Positions 1-9,916 are shown, counted from the first letter of the stretch. The stretch: 64,000 bases of DNA from Synechococcus sp. KORDI-52 (GCF_000737595.1 NZ_CP006271.1:1240001-1304000); one strand, 5' to 3'. The notes: generated by a model not told the origin, from the letters alone. Program-made: numbers and translations.

Positions 1-333
1 GCTGTAGATCTCCTGCATCAAGGGGACGAATTCGTCCTTGCCGACGGCGGCAATGCGATCCAGAACCTGGTTGGGGTCGTCATAGCGGGTCTGCACGCCC
101 TCCAGGTTCAGCACGCCCAGGGCACCCAGCTCAGACAGGCGAACGGCCATGCCCACATCGACCACGCCATCCATGGCGCTGGCGATGATGGGGATCTCGC
201 GCTCGATGCCCCCCAGAGTCCAACGGGTATCCGTGACCTCGGGGTCAACTGTGCGACCCCCAGGCACCAGAGCGATTTCATCGATTCCGTAGGCCCGGCG
301 AACGGTCTTGGAGCGTCCGAGCTGAATGTCCAC
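1..333 (-). CDS. GuaB3-family IMP dehydrogenase-related protein (N-terminal part, cut by window edge)
   Basis: Only the first 111 codons are present; the gene runs off the left edge. The reading starts at a GTG (331-333) that follows an in-frame TGA four codons upstream, so no longer start is available. The N-terminus resembles the IMP dehydrogenase TIM barrel: an early segment around YGIDEIALVPGG, then PIIASAMDGVVD, the glycine-rich substrate-binding start, then LGALGVLNLEG. This pattern matches the actinobacterial/cyanobacterial GuaB3 group rather than classic GuaB. The expected reaction, if active, is NAD-dependent IMP oxidation or a related purine step; the true role of GuaB3 proteins is less settled. 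The catalytic cysteine lies outside the window. Confidence 0.85.
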   Translation of the reverse strand, partial: MDIQLGRSKTVRRAYGIDEIALVPGGRTVDPEVTDTRWTLGGIEREIPIIASAMDGVVDVGMAVRLSELGALGVLNLEGVQTRYDDPNQVLDRIAAVGKDEFVPLMQEIYS

Positions 334-382
334 CGAGCGACGTCAATAAAGTCAGATCAAGCTACCAATCGGGATGATCGCC

Positions 383-1036
383 TCAGCTGGATCGGCCCGT
401 CACACGGCTCCAGGTCGAGCGCGTGCTCGCGATGAATTTGTCCCGATCGCTGTTGCGGATCAGGTTGCGCAGGGCGAAGTTCACCAACCAGATCACGCCG
501 GCGAGCTCCAGCAGGCCCGGCACCAGGGGAAGGCTGTTGATGGTTCCGAGCACGCCGGAGTAGATCGTCGCCAAGAGGCTGAACACGATCAGGCCACCAA
601 CCACCTTCAGGGGCAGCTGGGCCTTGGTCCAAAGCTCAGCGAGATCGTTCTGCTCGAGCCAGTCCTTCACCTTTCCCACCAGTAGATCCCACTCGCCACC
701 GTCCTGATCGGAGCTCTCCTGGGCGGGGATGGACACGGTGGAGGCGATCACAGGATCCGGTGTTAGAGCAGCTGCGGGCGCGGGAGTCGGGTCTTCAGTC
801 GATGCCGGGGACGGCGCAGGTGTTGGAGCAGCTGCGGGCGCGGGAGTCGGGTCTTCAGTCGATGCCGGGGACGGCGCAGGTGTTGGAGCAGCTGCGGGCG
901 CGGGAGTCGGGTCTTCAGTCGATGCCGGGGACGGCGCAGGTGTTGCAACCGGAGCCGTAGTGGATTCAGGGGTCGGCGTGGGGTCACTGCCTGGGGTGTC
1001 GGCTTCAGGGCGTGGCTCGTCGACAGGACCCATCAC
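383..1036 (-). CDS. CAAD-domain membrane protein with Pro/Ala/Thr-rich repeats
   Basis: The 217-residue product has two parts. Residues 1 to about 110 are low-complexity, rich in Pro, Ala, Thr and Ser, with a 20-residue unit repeated three times. Residues about 120-217 form a CAAD-like module: an amphipathic helix, a hydrophobic hairpin of two membrane segments (about 147-165 and 175-195), and a basic C-terminal amphipathic helix. CAAD domains occur fused to some cyanobacterial aminoacyl-tRNA synthetases and, in CURT1 proteins, bend thylakoid membranes. The expected location is the thylakoid membrane with the repeat tail in the cytoplasm. Start is either of two adjacent ATGs. It is divergent from gyrA, sharing a 90-bp intergenic region. 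Confidence 0.8.
   Translation of the reverse strand: MMGPVDEPRPEADTPGSDPTPTPESTTAPVATPAPSPASTEDPTPAPAAAPTPAPSPASTEDPTPAPAAAPTPAPSPASTEDPTPAPAAALTPDPVIASTVSIPAQESSDQDGGEWDLLVGKVKDWLEQNDLAELWTKAQLPLKVVGGLIVFSLLATIYSGVLGTINSLPLVPGLLELAGVIWLVNFALRNLIRNSDRDKFIASTRSTWSRVTGRSS
761..945. repeat. Three tandem 60-bp repeats inside the CAAD gene
   Basis: Three consecutive 60-bp copies (761-820, 821-880, 881-940, with five more matching bases) are identical except one base near 764. The period is a multiple of three, so each copy adds exactly 20 residues to the Pro/Ala-rich tail. Near-perfect identity at the DNA level implies recent duplication by slippage or unequal exchange. Confidence 0.97.
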
Positions 1037-1125
1037 GTGAATGGAAAGCGGTTGGGACTTTATCCGGAGTTTTCAGATTCGATCCACTGTCCGAGATAGA
1101 CTGTTAAAGGAAGTCTGATGCACGT

Positions 1126-3723
1126 ATGACGGATTCTGTGGGGCCTGGCAGCGGCGGTCCCGGCGATTCCGACGATCGGATCATTCAGACGGATCTACGC
1201 AACGAGATGTCGCGCTCCTACTTGGAGTACGCGATGAGTGTGATCGTGGGTCGGGCGCTGCCCGATGCCCGCGACGGCCTCAAGCCGGTGCATCGCCGAA
1301 TCCTGTACGCGATGTATGAGTTGGGCCTCACTAGCGACAGGCCTTACCGCAAGTGCGCCCGTGTCGTGGGCGAAGTGCTCGGCAAATATCACCCCCACGG
1401 CGACACCGCCGTGTACGACGCCCTGGTGCGCATGGCCCAGGACTTCTCCATGTCGATGCCCCTGATCGATGGGCACGGCAATTTCGGCTCGGTGGACAAC
1501 GATCCACCGGCGGCCATGCGATACACCGAATCGCGATTGCGGGCGCTGACCACCGACAGCCTCCTGGAAGACATCGAGGCGGAGACGGTTGATTTTGCCG
1601 ACAACTTCGATGGCTCCCAGCAGGAGCCAACCGTGCTTCCTGCTCGGATCCCGCAGCTGCTGCTGAATGGTTCAGCGGGCATCGCCGTGGGGATGGCGAC
1701 CAATATTCCGCCCCACAACCTCAATGAGCTGATTGATGGCTTACTAGCGTTGATCGCGAACCCGGAGATCACCGATCAGGACTTGATCCGGCTGATCCCT
1801 GGTCCAGATTTCCCCACCGGTGGTCAGATCCTTGGGCGGGAAGGCATCCGCGAGACCTACCTGGGCGGCCGCGGCTCGGTGACGATGCGCGGAGTGGCCA
1901 ATATCGAAACGCTCGAGGTGCCGGGACGCCCCGATCGCGATGCCGTGATCATCACGGAGTTGCCGTATCAGACCAACAAAGCGGCGCTGATTGAGCGCAT
2001 CGCAGAGCTGGTTAACGACAAGAAGCTCGAGGGTATTTCCGACATCCGTGATGAAAGCGACCGCGATGGCATGCGGATTGTGGTGGAGCTGCGCCGCGAC
2101 GCTTACCCGCAGGTGGTGCTGAACAACCTGTTCAAGCTCACCCCGCTGCAGAGCAACTTCAGCGCATACATGTTGGCGCTGGTGAACGGCGAACCGATCC
2201 TGCTCACCCTGCGCAAGATGCTCGAGGTGTTCCTCGACTTCCGGGTCGAGACGATTGAGCGCCGCACCCGGTATTTGCTTCGCAAGGCCGAAGAGCGCGA
2301 CCACATCCTGCTGGGCCTGCTGCTGGCGCTCGATCAGCTGGATCCGATCATCGCCTTGATCCGGGCTGCTCCCGATACGGCTACGGCACGGCAACAGCTG
2401 CAGGAGCGCCATGGCCTCTCCGACATCCAGGCCGATGCCATCCTGCAGATGCAGCTGCGCCGTCTGACGGCTCTAGAGGCCGACAAGATCCGGCTCGAGC
2501 ACGAGGATCTGGTCACCAAGATCGCTGACTACAAGGACATCCTTGGCCGGCGTGAGCGTGTGTTCGGAATCATCCAGGACGAGCTCGGTCAGCTGCAGGA
2601 GCGCTACCAGACGCCTCGTCGCACCGAAATCCTCGACCTCGGCGGCGGCCTGACCGACATCGACCTGATCGCCAATGAGCGTTCAGTGGTGCTGCTCACC
2701 GAGACCGGTTATCTCAAGCGGATGCCGGTGAGTGAATTTGAGGCCACCAGCCGCGGCACCCGCGGCAAGGCCGGCACCCGCAGCCAGGGTGAAGATGCGG
2801 TGAAGCTGTTCATCAGCTGCAACGACCACGACACCTTGGTGCTGTTCAGCGACCGCGGAGTGTCGTATGCCCTGCCGGCTTACCGCGTGCCCCAGTGCAG
2901 CCGTGCGGCCAAGGGAACGCCGGTGGTGCAGCTGCTGCCGATCCCTCGGGAAGAGGCGATCACCACATTGATTCCGGTGTCGGAGTTCAGCGACGACACC
3001 GACCTGGTGATGCTCACCCGAGGTGGCTTCATCAAGCGCACCCGCCTTTCGGCCTTCAGCAACATCCGCTCCAATGGCCTGATCGCCATCAATCTGGAGG
3101 ACGGTGATGCCCTCACCTGGGTGCGCCTGGCGGTGCCTGGCGACAGCGTCTTGATCGGCTCCAAAGCCGGGATGACCATCCACTTCCGCCTCAGTGATGA
3201 GGAGTTGCGGCCCCTCGGCCGCACGGCCCGCGGCGTGCGTTCGATGAACCTGCGCGATGGTGATGCCCTGGTGAGCATGGATGTACTGCCCGTGGAACTC
3301 GCCGATCAGGTGGCCGCCAGCGCCGACGATGAAGAGGATGCCGCCAGTGAGGGGCCCTGGGTGCTCGTGGCGTCGGCCTCGGGTCTGGGCAAGCGGGTTC
3401 CGGTGACGCAATTCCGCTTGCAGAAACGGGCTGGAATGGGGTTGCGGGCGATGAAGTTCCGCACCGACGCCGATGAGCTGGTGGGGCTGAGTGTGCTTGG
3501 TGCCGGTGAGGAGTTGCTGCTGGTGAGCGAGAAGGGGGTGATCGTGCGCACCAGTGCCGATGCCATCCCCCAGCAATCCCGGGCCGCTACGGGTGTGCGT
3601 CTGCAGAAGCTCGACAAGGGCGACCGGCTGCTCAAGGTGGTGCTGGTGCCGCCAGAAGCCGAAGACGAAGCTGCTGCCGATCCCGAAGCGAGTGGGACCG
3701 AAACAGACGCGCAGGACAGCTGA
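1126..3723 (+). CDS. gyrA: DNA gyrase subunit A
   Basis: This 865-residue protein is the breakage-reunion subunit of type IIA topoisomerase. It cuts and rejoins DNA so that gyrase can introduce negative supercoils. The catalytic tyrosine is Tyr133 in the segment AAMRYTE. The N-terminus contains the typical [17 protein letters not shown] and [11 protein letters not shown] segments. The C-terminal half carries repeated beta-pinwheel blades. The position where gyrase normally has its seven-residue GyrA box reads SRGTRGKAG (about 542-550), a degenerate form. An acidic tail ends the protein. Start ATG at 1126 is preceded by AAAGGAAG. crtL follows after two bases. A ParC-like role is the alternative, but length and sequence resemble cyanobacterial GyrA. 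Confidence 0.95.
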   Translation: MTDSVGPGSGGPGDSDDRIIQTDLRNEMSRSYLEYAMSVIVGRALPDARDGLKPVHRRILYAMYELGLTSDRPYRKCARVVGEVLGKYHPHGDTAVYDALVRMAQDFSMSMPLIDGHGNFGSVDNDPPAAMRYTESRLRALTTDSLLEDIEAETVDFADNFDGSQQEPTVLPARIPQLLLNGSAGIAVGMATNIPPHNLNELIDGLLALIANPEITDQDLIRLIPGPDFPTGGQILGREGIRETYLGGRGSVTMRGVANIETLEVPGRPDRDAVIITELPYQTNKAALIERIAELVNDKKLEGISDIRDESDRDGMRIVVELRRDAYPQVVLNNLFKLTPLQSNFSAYMLALVNGEPILLTLRKMLEVFLDFRVETIERRTRYLLRKAEERDHILLGLLLALDQLDPIIALIRAAPDTATARQQLQERHGLSDIQADAILQMQLRRLTALEADKIRLEHEDLVTKIADYKDILGRRERVFGIIQDELGQLQERYQTPRRTEILDLGGGLTDIDLIANERSVVLLTETGYLKRMPVSEFEATSRGTRGKAGTRSQGEDAVKLFISCNDHDTLVLFSDRGVSYALPAYRVPQCSRAAKGTPVVQLLPIPREEAITTLIPVSEFSDDTDLVMLTRGGFIKRTRLSAFSNIRSNGLIAINLEDGDALTWVRLAVPGDSVLIGSKAGMTIHFRLSDEELRPLGRTARGVRSMNLRDGDALVSMDVLPVELADQVAASADDEEDAASEGPWVLVASASGLGKRVPVTQFRLQKRAGMGLRAMKFRTDADELVGLSVLGAGEELLLVSEKGVIVRTSADAIPQQSRAATGVRLQKLDKGDRLLKVVLVPPEAEDEAAADPEASGTETDAQDS

Positions 3724-3725
3724 TC

Positions 3726-4979
3726 TTGGCCGAGCCGGTGGATGTGCTGGTGTTGGGGGGCGGTCCTGCTGCCCTCTGTGTCGCCTCGGAACTGAACCAA
3801 CGGGGTGTGTCCGTTGCTGGCATCGCCTCGGATCCGGTCGACGCTCCATGGCCGAACACCTACGGCATCTGGGCCGATGAACTCAAAGCGGTGGGGCTTG
3901 AGCAGCTGCTGGAGCACCGCTGGAGCGACACCGTGAGTTTTTTCGGCGAAGGCGGCTCAACGGCTCAGGATCGGAGCCATGCCCACGGGATCGACTACGG
4001 CTTGTTTGATCGCGCTGTTCTCCAGCGCCATTGGCTGGAGCGGGCCGACGGCGTGGTTTGGCATCAAGACACTGCCGAACGGGTGGAGCTGAAGGGTTCA
4101 ACCACCCTCGTCAGCTGCGCATCGGGAACGACCATGCAGGCGCGGTTGGTGATTGATGCCTCCGGTTCGCGTACGCACCACATTCGCCGCCCCGATCAGG
4201 GGCCTGTGGCGGGCCAGGCGGCCTACGGGGTGGTGGGGCGTTTCTCCAAGCCGCCGATTGAGCCGGACCGTTTTGTGTTGATGGACTACCGCTGCGATCA
4301 TCTCAGCGAGACGCAGCGCCAGGAACCACCCACGTTCCTGTATGCGATGGATCTGGGCGATGGGGTGTTCTTCGTGGAGGAGACCTCCCTCGCTTTGGCG
4401 CCGGCGGTTCCCTACGACGTGCTCCAGCAACGGCTGCAACAGCGCCTTGATCAGCGCGGTGTGGAGATCACCGAGGTGATCCATGAGGAGTTCTGCCTCT
4501 TCCCGATGAACCTGCCGCTGCCGGATCGGCGTCAGCCGCTGTTGGCCTTTGGTGGTGCGGCGAGCATGGTGCATCCAGCCTCGGGCTACATGGTCGGTTC
4601 GTTGCTGCGGCGTGGCCCTGATCTGGCCCAGGCCTTGGCCGAAGCCATCACCAATCCAAGCCTTGGCTCAGCAGCCTTGGCCCAACGGGGTTGGCAAGCG
4701 CTTTGGCCATTGGAACTTGTGCTGCGCCATCAGCTCTATCAGTTCGGTTTGGGCCGGTTGATGGGGTTCAACGAAGCGCTATTGCGCACTCACTTCGCCA
4801 CCTTCTTTGCGCTGCCGCGGGATGAGTGGTTCGGCTTCCTCACCAACACCCTTCCCTTGCCCCGGCTGATGAGCGTGATGCTGCGTTTGTTCGCCCTTGC
4901 TCCGTGGGAGTTGCGGCGGGGGTTGGTGTTGGGAGCGCCCCCGTCTCAGTCGCCGACCTGGACCCAGTCCAACGGCTGA
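3726..4979 (+). CDS. crtL: Lycopene beta-cyclase (CrtL type)
   Basis: This 417-residue FAD/NAD(P)-binding protein should cyclise the ends of lycopene to form beta-carotene in the carotenoid pathway. The dinucleotide-binding motif VLGGGPAALC is at residues 8-17 and is followed by the plant-type cyclase signature PNTYGIWADEL (about 43-53). A C-terminal hydrophobic region containing HPASGYMVG matches the family. The start is a TTG two bases after the gyrA stop, so the two are probably cotranscribed. The 3' end overlaps the convergent GH57 gene by 34 bp. Beta-type rather than epsilon-type cyclase is the likelier assignment but cannot be proved from motifs. Confidence 0.88.
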   Translation: MAEPVDVLVLGGGPAALCVASELNQRGVSVAGIASDPVDAPWPNTYGIWADELKAVGLEQLLEHRWSDTVSFFGEGGSTAQDRSHAHGIDYGLFDRAVLQRHWLERADGVVWHQDTAERVELKGSTTLVSCASGTTMQARLVIDASGSRTHHIRRPDQGPVAGQAAYGVVGRFSKPPIEPDRFVLMDYRCDHLSETQRQEPPTFLYAMDLGDGVFFVEETSLALAPAVPYDVLQQRLQQRLDQRGVEITEVIHEEFCLFPMNLPLPDRRQPLLAFGGAASMVHPASGYMVGSLLRRGPDLAQALAEAITNPSLGSAALAQRGWQALWPLELVLRHQLYQFGLGRLMGFNEALLRTHFATFFALPRDEWFGFLTNTLPLPRLMSVMLRLFALAPWELRRGLVLGAPPSQSPTWTQSNG

Positions 4980-6520
4980 ATCAAAGGGAACAGACAGTCG
5001 TCCGTCTGCACCTCCTCGAGCCAGCCCTCCGGCAATTCGGTGGTGCCGTCGATCGCCTGCATCAGCTGCCAGAAGCGTGCCAGGTGACGTTGCACCCGTT
5101 CCCGGGCGAGTTCGGTCGTGGTGCCGGCCCGCAGGATGAAGCTCCAATCGGATGACTGGGCGAGCAACAGTTCTCGCGCCGCCTGCTGCAGCCACTGCAT
5201 CGCCTGCTCGCTGCCCACCCCGCGGCTGCAGCGCCGCACCATCGCGGCACTGGCCTTTTCCCACTCAGGAATGATCCAGGCGTTGCTGTCGTTCAGCCAG
5301 TAGTCGTGATAGCCCCCCTGTCCCCAGCTGGAGGGGCAGGGATCACAGAGCTGCAGTTGGCCAACGCTGTTCAGCACATCTCGAAGCCGGGCGAAGGCCA
5401 CGCCCTCATGAGGCGCCTGCTGGAACAGCTGGCTGAGAAAAGCCGGTCCTTCAAACCACCAGTGGCCAAACAGTTCGGCATCGAAGGGGGCCACCAGCAG
5501 CGGCGGCACCTCCATGGCACCGCCCAGCTGATCCAACTGACGGCGACGGCCCTGCAGGTAATCGGCTGCATGCTCTTTCACCCGTTCAGCAGCGACCCCC
5601 GGTTCGTAGGGACGTTTCAGGTCCAGCGGTGCGCTGTGGTCGGTGACCCGATGCAGCTTCAGCCCGAGCGGACGCGGTTGGTCGAGCCCAAGGGGCTTGA
5701 GCTCTTCGATGGGCAGATCCCAGCCCAGATCGCGATGGAATTCCCGGTAATGGGGATCTCCGGGATAGCCGTCCTTGGCCGACCACACCGGCAGGGTGGC
5801 TTCACTGTCACGCCCGAAGAAGGCCACCCCGTTGCGGCTGCAGATCGGCGAGTAGACCCCGTAGCGGGGCCTCGGCCGGCCGTGCAGCAGCCCATGGCCG
5901 TCCAGAACGGCGTAACGCAGCCCCGCATCGCGCATCCAGTGGTCCAGGCCTTCGTAATAGGCGCATTCCGGCAACCAGATCCCCAAGGGCCGTTCCCCCA
6001 CGAGGCGTTGGTGTTCCCGCACCGCCGTGCGCAGTTGACCGCGCACCGCTTCCGGGTGATGGCGCAGCAGGGGCAGATAGCCGTGGGTGGCTCCGCAGGT
6101 GAGCAGGTCGACCACCCCCTGGCGCTGCAGGAGGGCGAAGCGCTGGATCAAAGCGCCGTCACAGTCCTGCCAGGCCCGCTGATGCCGTTCGATGGTCGCC
6201 GCCAGATGATCGGCACCCTCCCGCAGCTCGGGAGCTGCCTTCGGCAGCAGCGCCAGCCGTTCGTTCAGCCAGTGGGGAAAACGCTGCTTGAGGTCCTGAT
6301 CGCTCAGCAGCGACAGCAGCGTCGGCGACAAGCCGATGGTGAGTTTGGGGTGTTGGTTGGGATCGGCGCTCGCGCCCTCCAGCGTTTCTAGAAGGGGGAG
6401 GTAGCACTCGATCAGAGCCTGAAAAAACCAGTCCTCCTCCAGAGAACCTGGTCTTGCCGATCGCACATAGGGCAGATGGGCATGCAACACCAGGGCGACA
6501 GCGCCTTTGGTCACGAACAA
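4946..6520 (-). CDS. GH57 family 1,4-alpha-glucan branching enzyme-like protein
   Basis: The 524-residue protein starts with ALVLHAHLPYVR, the first conserved GH57 motif with its histidines. The proposed nucleophile is Glu185 in WLPECAYYEG and the acid/base is Asp347 in PFDAELFGHWW; both positions are close to those of characterised GH57 branching enzymes. A DUF1957-type C-terminal helical region follows. It probably shapes glycogen by moving alpha-1,4 chains to alpha-1,6 positions. Some GH57 members have other alpha-glucan activities. It is convergent with crtL (34-bp overlap) and divergent from leuA. Confidence 0.88.
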   Translation of the reverse strand: MFVTKGAVALVLHAHLPYVRSARPGSLEEDWFFQALIECYLPLLETLEGASADPNQHPKLTIGLSPTLLSLLSDQDLKQRFPHWLNERLALLPKAAPELREGADHLAATIERHQRAWQDCDGALIQRFALLQRQGVVDLLTCGATHGYLPLLRHHPEAVRGQLRTAVREHQRLVGERPLGIWLPECAYYEGLDHWMRDAGLRYAVLDGHGLLHGRPRPRYGVYSPICSRNGVAFFGRDSEATLPVWSAKDGYPGDPHYREFHRDLGWDLPIEELKPLGLDQPRPLGLKLHRVTDHSAPLDLKRPYEPGVAAERVKEHAADYLQGRRRQLDQLGGAMEVPPLLVAPFDAELFGHWWFEGPAFLSQLFQQAPHEGVAFARLRDVLNSVGQLQLCDPCPSSWGQGGYHDYWLNDSNAWIIPEWEKASAAMVRRCSRGVGSEQAMQWLQQAARELLLAQSSDWSFILRAGTTTELARERVQRHLARFWQLMQAIDGTTELPEGWLEEVQTDDCLFPLIQPLDWVQVGD

Positions 6521-6623
6521 GCCCGAACGGTGGCTGAATTTAATCCGATTCCACCTTCAGGGCTGAACTAAGATGTGCTAACTCATAGTCATTCCGACTA
6601 AGATCACTGAGGGAGCCTTTTCC

Positions 6624-8246
6624 ATGGCCAAGGACCCTGGTCGCGTCCTGATTTTTGACACCACCCTGCGGGATGGGGAGCAGTCGCCTGGGGCGAGCCT
6701 CAATCTGGAGGAGAAGCTGGCCATCGCTCAGCAGCTGGCGCGCCTGGGTGTGGATGTGATCGAGGCGGGATTCCCCTTCGCCAGCCCTGGTGATTTCGCC
6801 GCTGTGCAGCGGATCGCCCAGCAGGTGGGTGGTGAGAATGGTCCGACCATCTGCGGCCTTGCCCGTGCTTCGCGGGCCGACATCAAGGCCTGTGCCGACG
6901 CTGTCGCACCAGCGCCGCGTCGCCGCATTCACACCTTCATCGCCACCAGCGACATCCACCTCGAGCACAAGCTGCGCAAGAGCCGTGCTGATGTTCTCGG
7001 CATCGTTCCCGAGATGGTGAGCTACGCCCGCTCGCTGGTGGACGATGTTGAGTTCTCCTGTGAAGACGCTGGCCGCAGCGATCCGGAGTTCCTCTACGAG
7101 GTGATTGAGGCGGCGATTGCCGCTGGCGCCACCACGATCAACATTCCCGACACCGTTGGATACACCACCCCGTCGGAGTTCGGTGCATTGATCGCGGGCA
7201 TCAATCAGCACGTGCCCAACATTGGCGATGCCGTGATCTCGGTGCACGGCCACAACGATCTCGGCCTGGCCGTGGCCAATTTCCTCGAGGCGGCCAAAAA
7301 CGGCGCCCGTCAGCTCGAATGCACGATCAATGGCATCGGCGAACGGGCCGGCAATGCCTCCCTCGAGGAGTTGGTGATGGCGCTGCATGTGCGGCGGCGC
7401 TACTACAACCCCTTCTTCGGGCGGGAGGAGGACAGCCCCACGCCGCTCACCGCCGTGCGCACCGAAGAGATCACCAAGACCTCAAGACTGGTGTCCAACC
7501 TCACCGGCATGGTCGTGCAGCCCAACAAGGCCATCGTTGGTGCCAATGCCTTCGCCCATGAATCCGGTATCCACCAGGACGGCGTCCTCAAGAACAGGCT
7601 CACCTACGAAATCATCGACGCCCAGACGGTGGGCTTGTCCGACAACCGCATCTCCCTCGGCAAGCTGAGCGGCCGCAGTGCCGTTCGCGCCCGCCTTGAA
7701 GAGCTGGGCTACGACCTCACCCGTGAGGATCTCGATGAGGCCTTCGCCCGCTTCAAGGAACTCGCTGATCGCAAGCGCGAGATCACCGACCGTGATCTGG
7801 AGGCGATCGTCAGCGAACAGGTGCAGCAGCCGGAAGCTCGCTTTCAGCTCAAGCTGGTGCAGGTCAGCTGCGGCAGCAGCCTGCGCCCCACCGCCACCGT
7901 CACGCTCCTGGATGAAGAGGGCAGTGAGACCACAGGCTCGGCGGTTGGCACCGGTCCGGTGGATGCCGTCTGCCGTGCCTTGAATGAACTGGCGGGTGTG
8001 CCCAATGAGTTGATCGAGTTCTCGGTCAAGTCGGTCACCGAGGGCATCGATGCCATGGGTGATGTGACCATTCGCCTGCGCCGCAACGGTGCGCTCTATT
8101 CCGGCCACGCTGCCGACACCGATGTCGTGGTGGCGGCGGCGATGGCCTTCGTCAATGCCCTCAATCGCCTGGTGGCCGGTGAGGAGCGTCAGTCGTTGCA
8201 TCCGCAGAAGGATCCTGTTGTCCTGGAGGCCCGACCAACGCTCTAG
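6624..8246 (+). CDS. leuA: 2-isopropylmalate synthase
   Basis: The 540-residue enzyme makes 2-isopropylmalate from acetyl-CoA and 2-oxoisovalerate, the first committed step of leucine synthesis. The N-terminal TIM barrel opens with [15 protein letters not shown]. The metal-binding [13 protein letters not shown] and the following [10 protein letters not shown] are intact. Residues from about 380 form the LeuA allosteric domain, which in the family binds leucine for feedback inhibition. Start ATG 6624 is preceded by GAGGGAG at a good distance. An ABC permease gene begins 10 bp downstream. Confidence 0.96.
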   Translation: MAKDPGRVLIFDTTLRDGEQSPGASLNLEEKLAIAQQLARLGVDVIEAGFPFASPGDFAAVQRIAQQVGGENGPTICGLARASRADIKACADAVAPAPRRRIHTFIATSDIHLEHKLRKSRADVLGIVPEMVSYARSLVDDVEFSCEDAGRSDPEFLYEVIEAAIAAGATTINIPDTVGYTTPSEFGALIAGINQHVPNIGDAVISVHGHNDLGLAVANFLEAAKNGARQLECTINGIGERAGNASLEELVMALHVRRRYYNPFFGREEDSPTPLTAVRTEEITKTSRLVSNLTGMVVQPNKAIVGANAFAHESGIHQDGVLKNRLTYEIIDAQTVGLSDNRISLGKLSGRSAVRARLEELGYDLTREDLDEAFARFKELADRKREITDRDLEAIVSEQVQQPEARFQLKLVQVSCGSSLRPTATVTLLDEEGSETTGSAVGTGPVDAVCRALNELAGVPNELIEFSVKSVTEGIDAMGDVTIRLRRNGALYSGHAADTDVVVAAAMAFVNALNRLVAGEERQSLHPQKDPVVLEARPTL

Positions 8247-8256
8247 AGCCGACGCC

Positions 8257-9081
8257 ATGCGCACGTCCATTGCCCGGGCTGTTCAGCTTGTGCTGCTGAT
8301 TCTTCTGGCGTTGCTGGTGCTCACCCCGCTGCTCTGGCTGGTGAGCACGTCGCTCAAGGGCCCGGCTGAAGACATCTTCAGCAGTCCTCCGGCGTTGTTG
8401 CCTGCAGACCCCAGCTTGGATGCCTACATCCGTCTCTTTCAAGACAATCCCCTCACCACCTATCTGTTCAACAGCACCGTTGTGAGTGGCTTGGCGGTGC
8501 TGGCCAACCTGCTGTTCTGCTCCCTAGCCGCCTATCCACTGGCCAGACTTCGCTTCCCTGGCCGAGGCCTGGTGCTGGGCCTTGTGGTTGCCACGATTCT
8601 GATTCCTTTTCAGGTGGTGATGATTCCGCTGTACCTGCTGATGGTGCAGTTGGGCTTGCGCAACACCTTGCTGGCCTTGGTGATCCCCCAGGCGGCCACC
8701 GCCTTTGGTCTCTATTTGCTGCGCCAAAGTTTTCTTGGTGTTCCCAAGGAGCTGGAGGAGGCGGCACGGATCGATGGCTGCAGTCGTCTGGGGGAGTGGT
8801 GGAACGTGATGATCCCCGCCGCTAAAGCCGATCTGATCACCCTGGCGATGTTCGTGTTCATCGGCACCTGGAGTGATTTCCTCTGGCCGCTGGTGATCCT
8901 TGACGACCCAGCGCTCTACACGCTCCCCCTCGGTCTGCAGCAGCTGTCCAGCAGCTTTTCGCTGGATTGGCGGATCGTTGCCGCCGGATCGGTGGTCTCA
9001 ATCCTGCCGGTGTTGCTCTTGTTCGTGCTGTTGCAGCGCTTCATCCTGCCCAATGCCAGCGGCGATGCTGTGAAGGGATGA
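8257..9081 (+). CDS. Carbohydrate-type ABC transporter permease (MalG-like)
   Basis: The 274-residue inner-membrane protein has about six hydrophobic segments and the binding-protein-dependent transport signature LEEAARIDGCSRLGEWW near residue 170, which contacts the ATPase subunit. The family imports sugars or related solutes as the second permease subunit. The chosen start is the ATG at 8257, 10 bp after leuA; upstream in-frame codons lie within leuA. No partner ATPase, binding protein or other permease is next to it, so it is an orphan locus here and the substrate (for example glucosylglycerol or sucrose) is unknown. Its 3' end overlaps a small opposite-strand gene. Confidence 0.88.
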   Translation: MRTSIARAVQLVLLILLALLVLTPLLWLVSTSLKGPAEDIFSSPPALLPADPSLDAYIRLFQDNPLTTYLFNSTVVSGLAVLANLLFCSLAAYPLARLRFPGRGLVLGLVVATILIPFQVVMIPLYLLMVQLGLRNTLLALVIPQAATAFGLYLLRQSFLGVPKELEEAARIDGCSRLGEWWNVMIPAAKADLITLAMFVFIGTWSDFLWPLVILDDPALYTLPLGLQQLSSSFSLDWRIVAAGSVVSILPVLLLFVLLQRFILPNASGDAVKG

Positions 9082-9312
9082 GGGGGGCGACGAACGCATG
9101 GCTGCAATGGCATCGATGCGTTCCTGCATCAAACCCATCTGTTGGCTCAGCAGATCGCTGTGGGCGTTGTTCGGGGTGCGTTTCTCGAGCTGATCAATCC
9201 GGTCCTGCAGGGCGTGGATGCGCTGGTTGTGTTGATTCAACCCCTTCACCAAGGTGACCACAAGAACGCTCACCAGCGCGAGGCTGCCGCAGCTGATCAG
9301 TTTCAACAGCAT
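8998..9312 (-). CDS. Small membrane-anchored coiled-coil protein
   Basis: This 104-residue protein is not assigned to a named family. Residues 3-23 form one hydrophobic helix, followed by a basic stop and a heptad-like stretch (about 26-65) rich in Gln, Leu and Ile that looks coiled-coil. The tail is polar and Gln/His-rich. ATG 9310-9312 has a strong GGGGAGG ribosome site, which argues for a real gene. It overlaps the end of the convergent ABC permease by 84 bp, so the exact C-terminus should be treated with care. Confidence 0.6.
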   Translation of the reverse strand: MLLKLISCGSLALVSVLVVTLVKGLNQHNQRIHALQDRIDQLEKRTPNNAHSDLLSQQMGLMQERIDAIAAMRSSPPSSLHSIAAGIGQDEALQQHEQEQHRQD

Positions 9313-9373
9313 GCAACCTCCCCATACAGGCCGATGCTGACTTGAATGGGAGCCATCAACAAGAGGTGCTGGG

Positions 9374-9619
9374 ATGTCTCTCGAGGATCTGGATCGGTTT
9401 TTAACGCTTCGGGACAGTGATCCTGATCTGGCCAAGGCCCTCGCGCAGCCCATGGATCTTGAGCGGTTTCTCGCTCTCGCGGCCGATCACGGTTATGGGT
9501 TGAGCGAGGCGGATGTTGTTGCAGCCCAACAGCGTGAACACCACGCAAGAACGGCAGCTCAGCTTCAGCAGGATCAGGCTGTGGAATCACGGCGCCTCCG
9601 CAATTTCATCCACGGCTGA
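9374..9619 (+). CDS. Nif11-domain small protein
   Basis: The 81-residue product begins with SLEDLDRFL, then a spacer with DLAKAL, then LERFLALAADHGYGLSEADV. This spacing of helices, ending in a Gly-Tyr-x-hydrophobic-Ser step, is typical of Nif11 domains. Such domains serve as leader regions of peptide natural product precursors, but also occur alone. No double-Gly cleavage site or Cys/Ser/Thr-rich core follows; the tail is Gln/Arg-rich and ends FIHG. A modified peptide product is therefore not supported. ATG 9374 follows AGAGGTGCTGGG. No maturation enzyme is adjacent. Confidence 0.7.
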   Translation: MSLEDLDRFLTLRDSDPDLAKALAQPMDLERFLALAADHGYGLSEADVVAAQQREHHARTAAQLQQDQAVESRRLRNFIHG

Positions 9620-9630
9620 TCCTCACCACG

Positions 9631-9846
9631 TCATTTCTTCAGATCCAGCTTCACCACGTCCGGTGTTTCCCCATGCACCTCGCCGATCCAGCGCGCATGG
9701 GTGACGGCACCCTCGTGGGTGTGAAAGATCCAGGCGTTGTCGGGGGACTGTTGCTGTTCAATCTGTTGATCCACGTCCCTGACGCCGAGATAGCCGCCGG
9801 CTGAACAGGACCGCAGCACGTAGCGTTCGGCGTACTTGGTGAGCAT
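9631..9846 (-). CDS. Conserved-looking small hypothetical protein (71 aa)
   Basis: I do not recognise a family. The product has no clear membrane segment, is charged and ends in a lysine-rich tail. Aromatic and Trp residues (AWIFHTHEG, HARWIGEVHG) suggest a small folded domain. It is convergent with the Nif11 gene, separated by 11 bp. Start ATG is 9844-9846. Confidence 0.6.
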   Translation of the reverse strand: MLTKYAERYVLRSCSAGGYLGVRDVDQQIEQQQSPDNAWIFHTHEGAVTHARWIGEVHGETPDVVKLDLKK

Positions 9847-9916
9847 TGGCTGAGAGGGCTCTATCTGCTGGCTAGCGGTGCGTTCCTTGGGCTCAGCGTG
9901 TTCTGCGGAATTCTTT

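Noticed and set aside
761-945. CRISPR array
   Set aside because: The three 60-bp copies are directly adjacent with no spacers and lie inside a coding frame.
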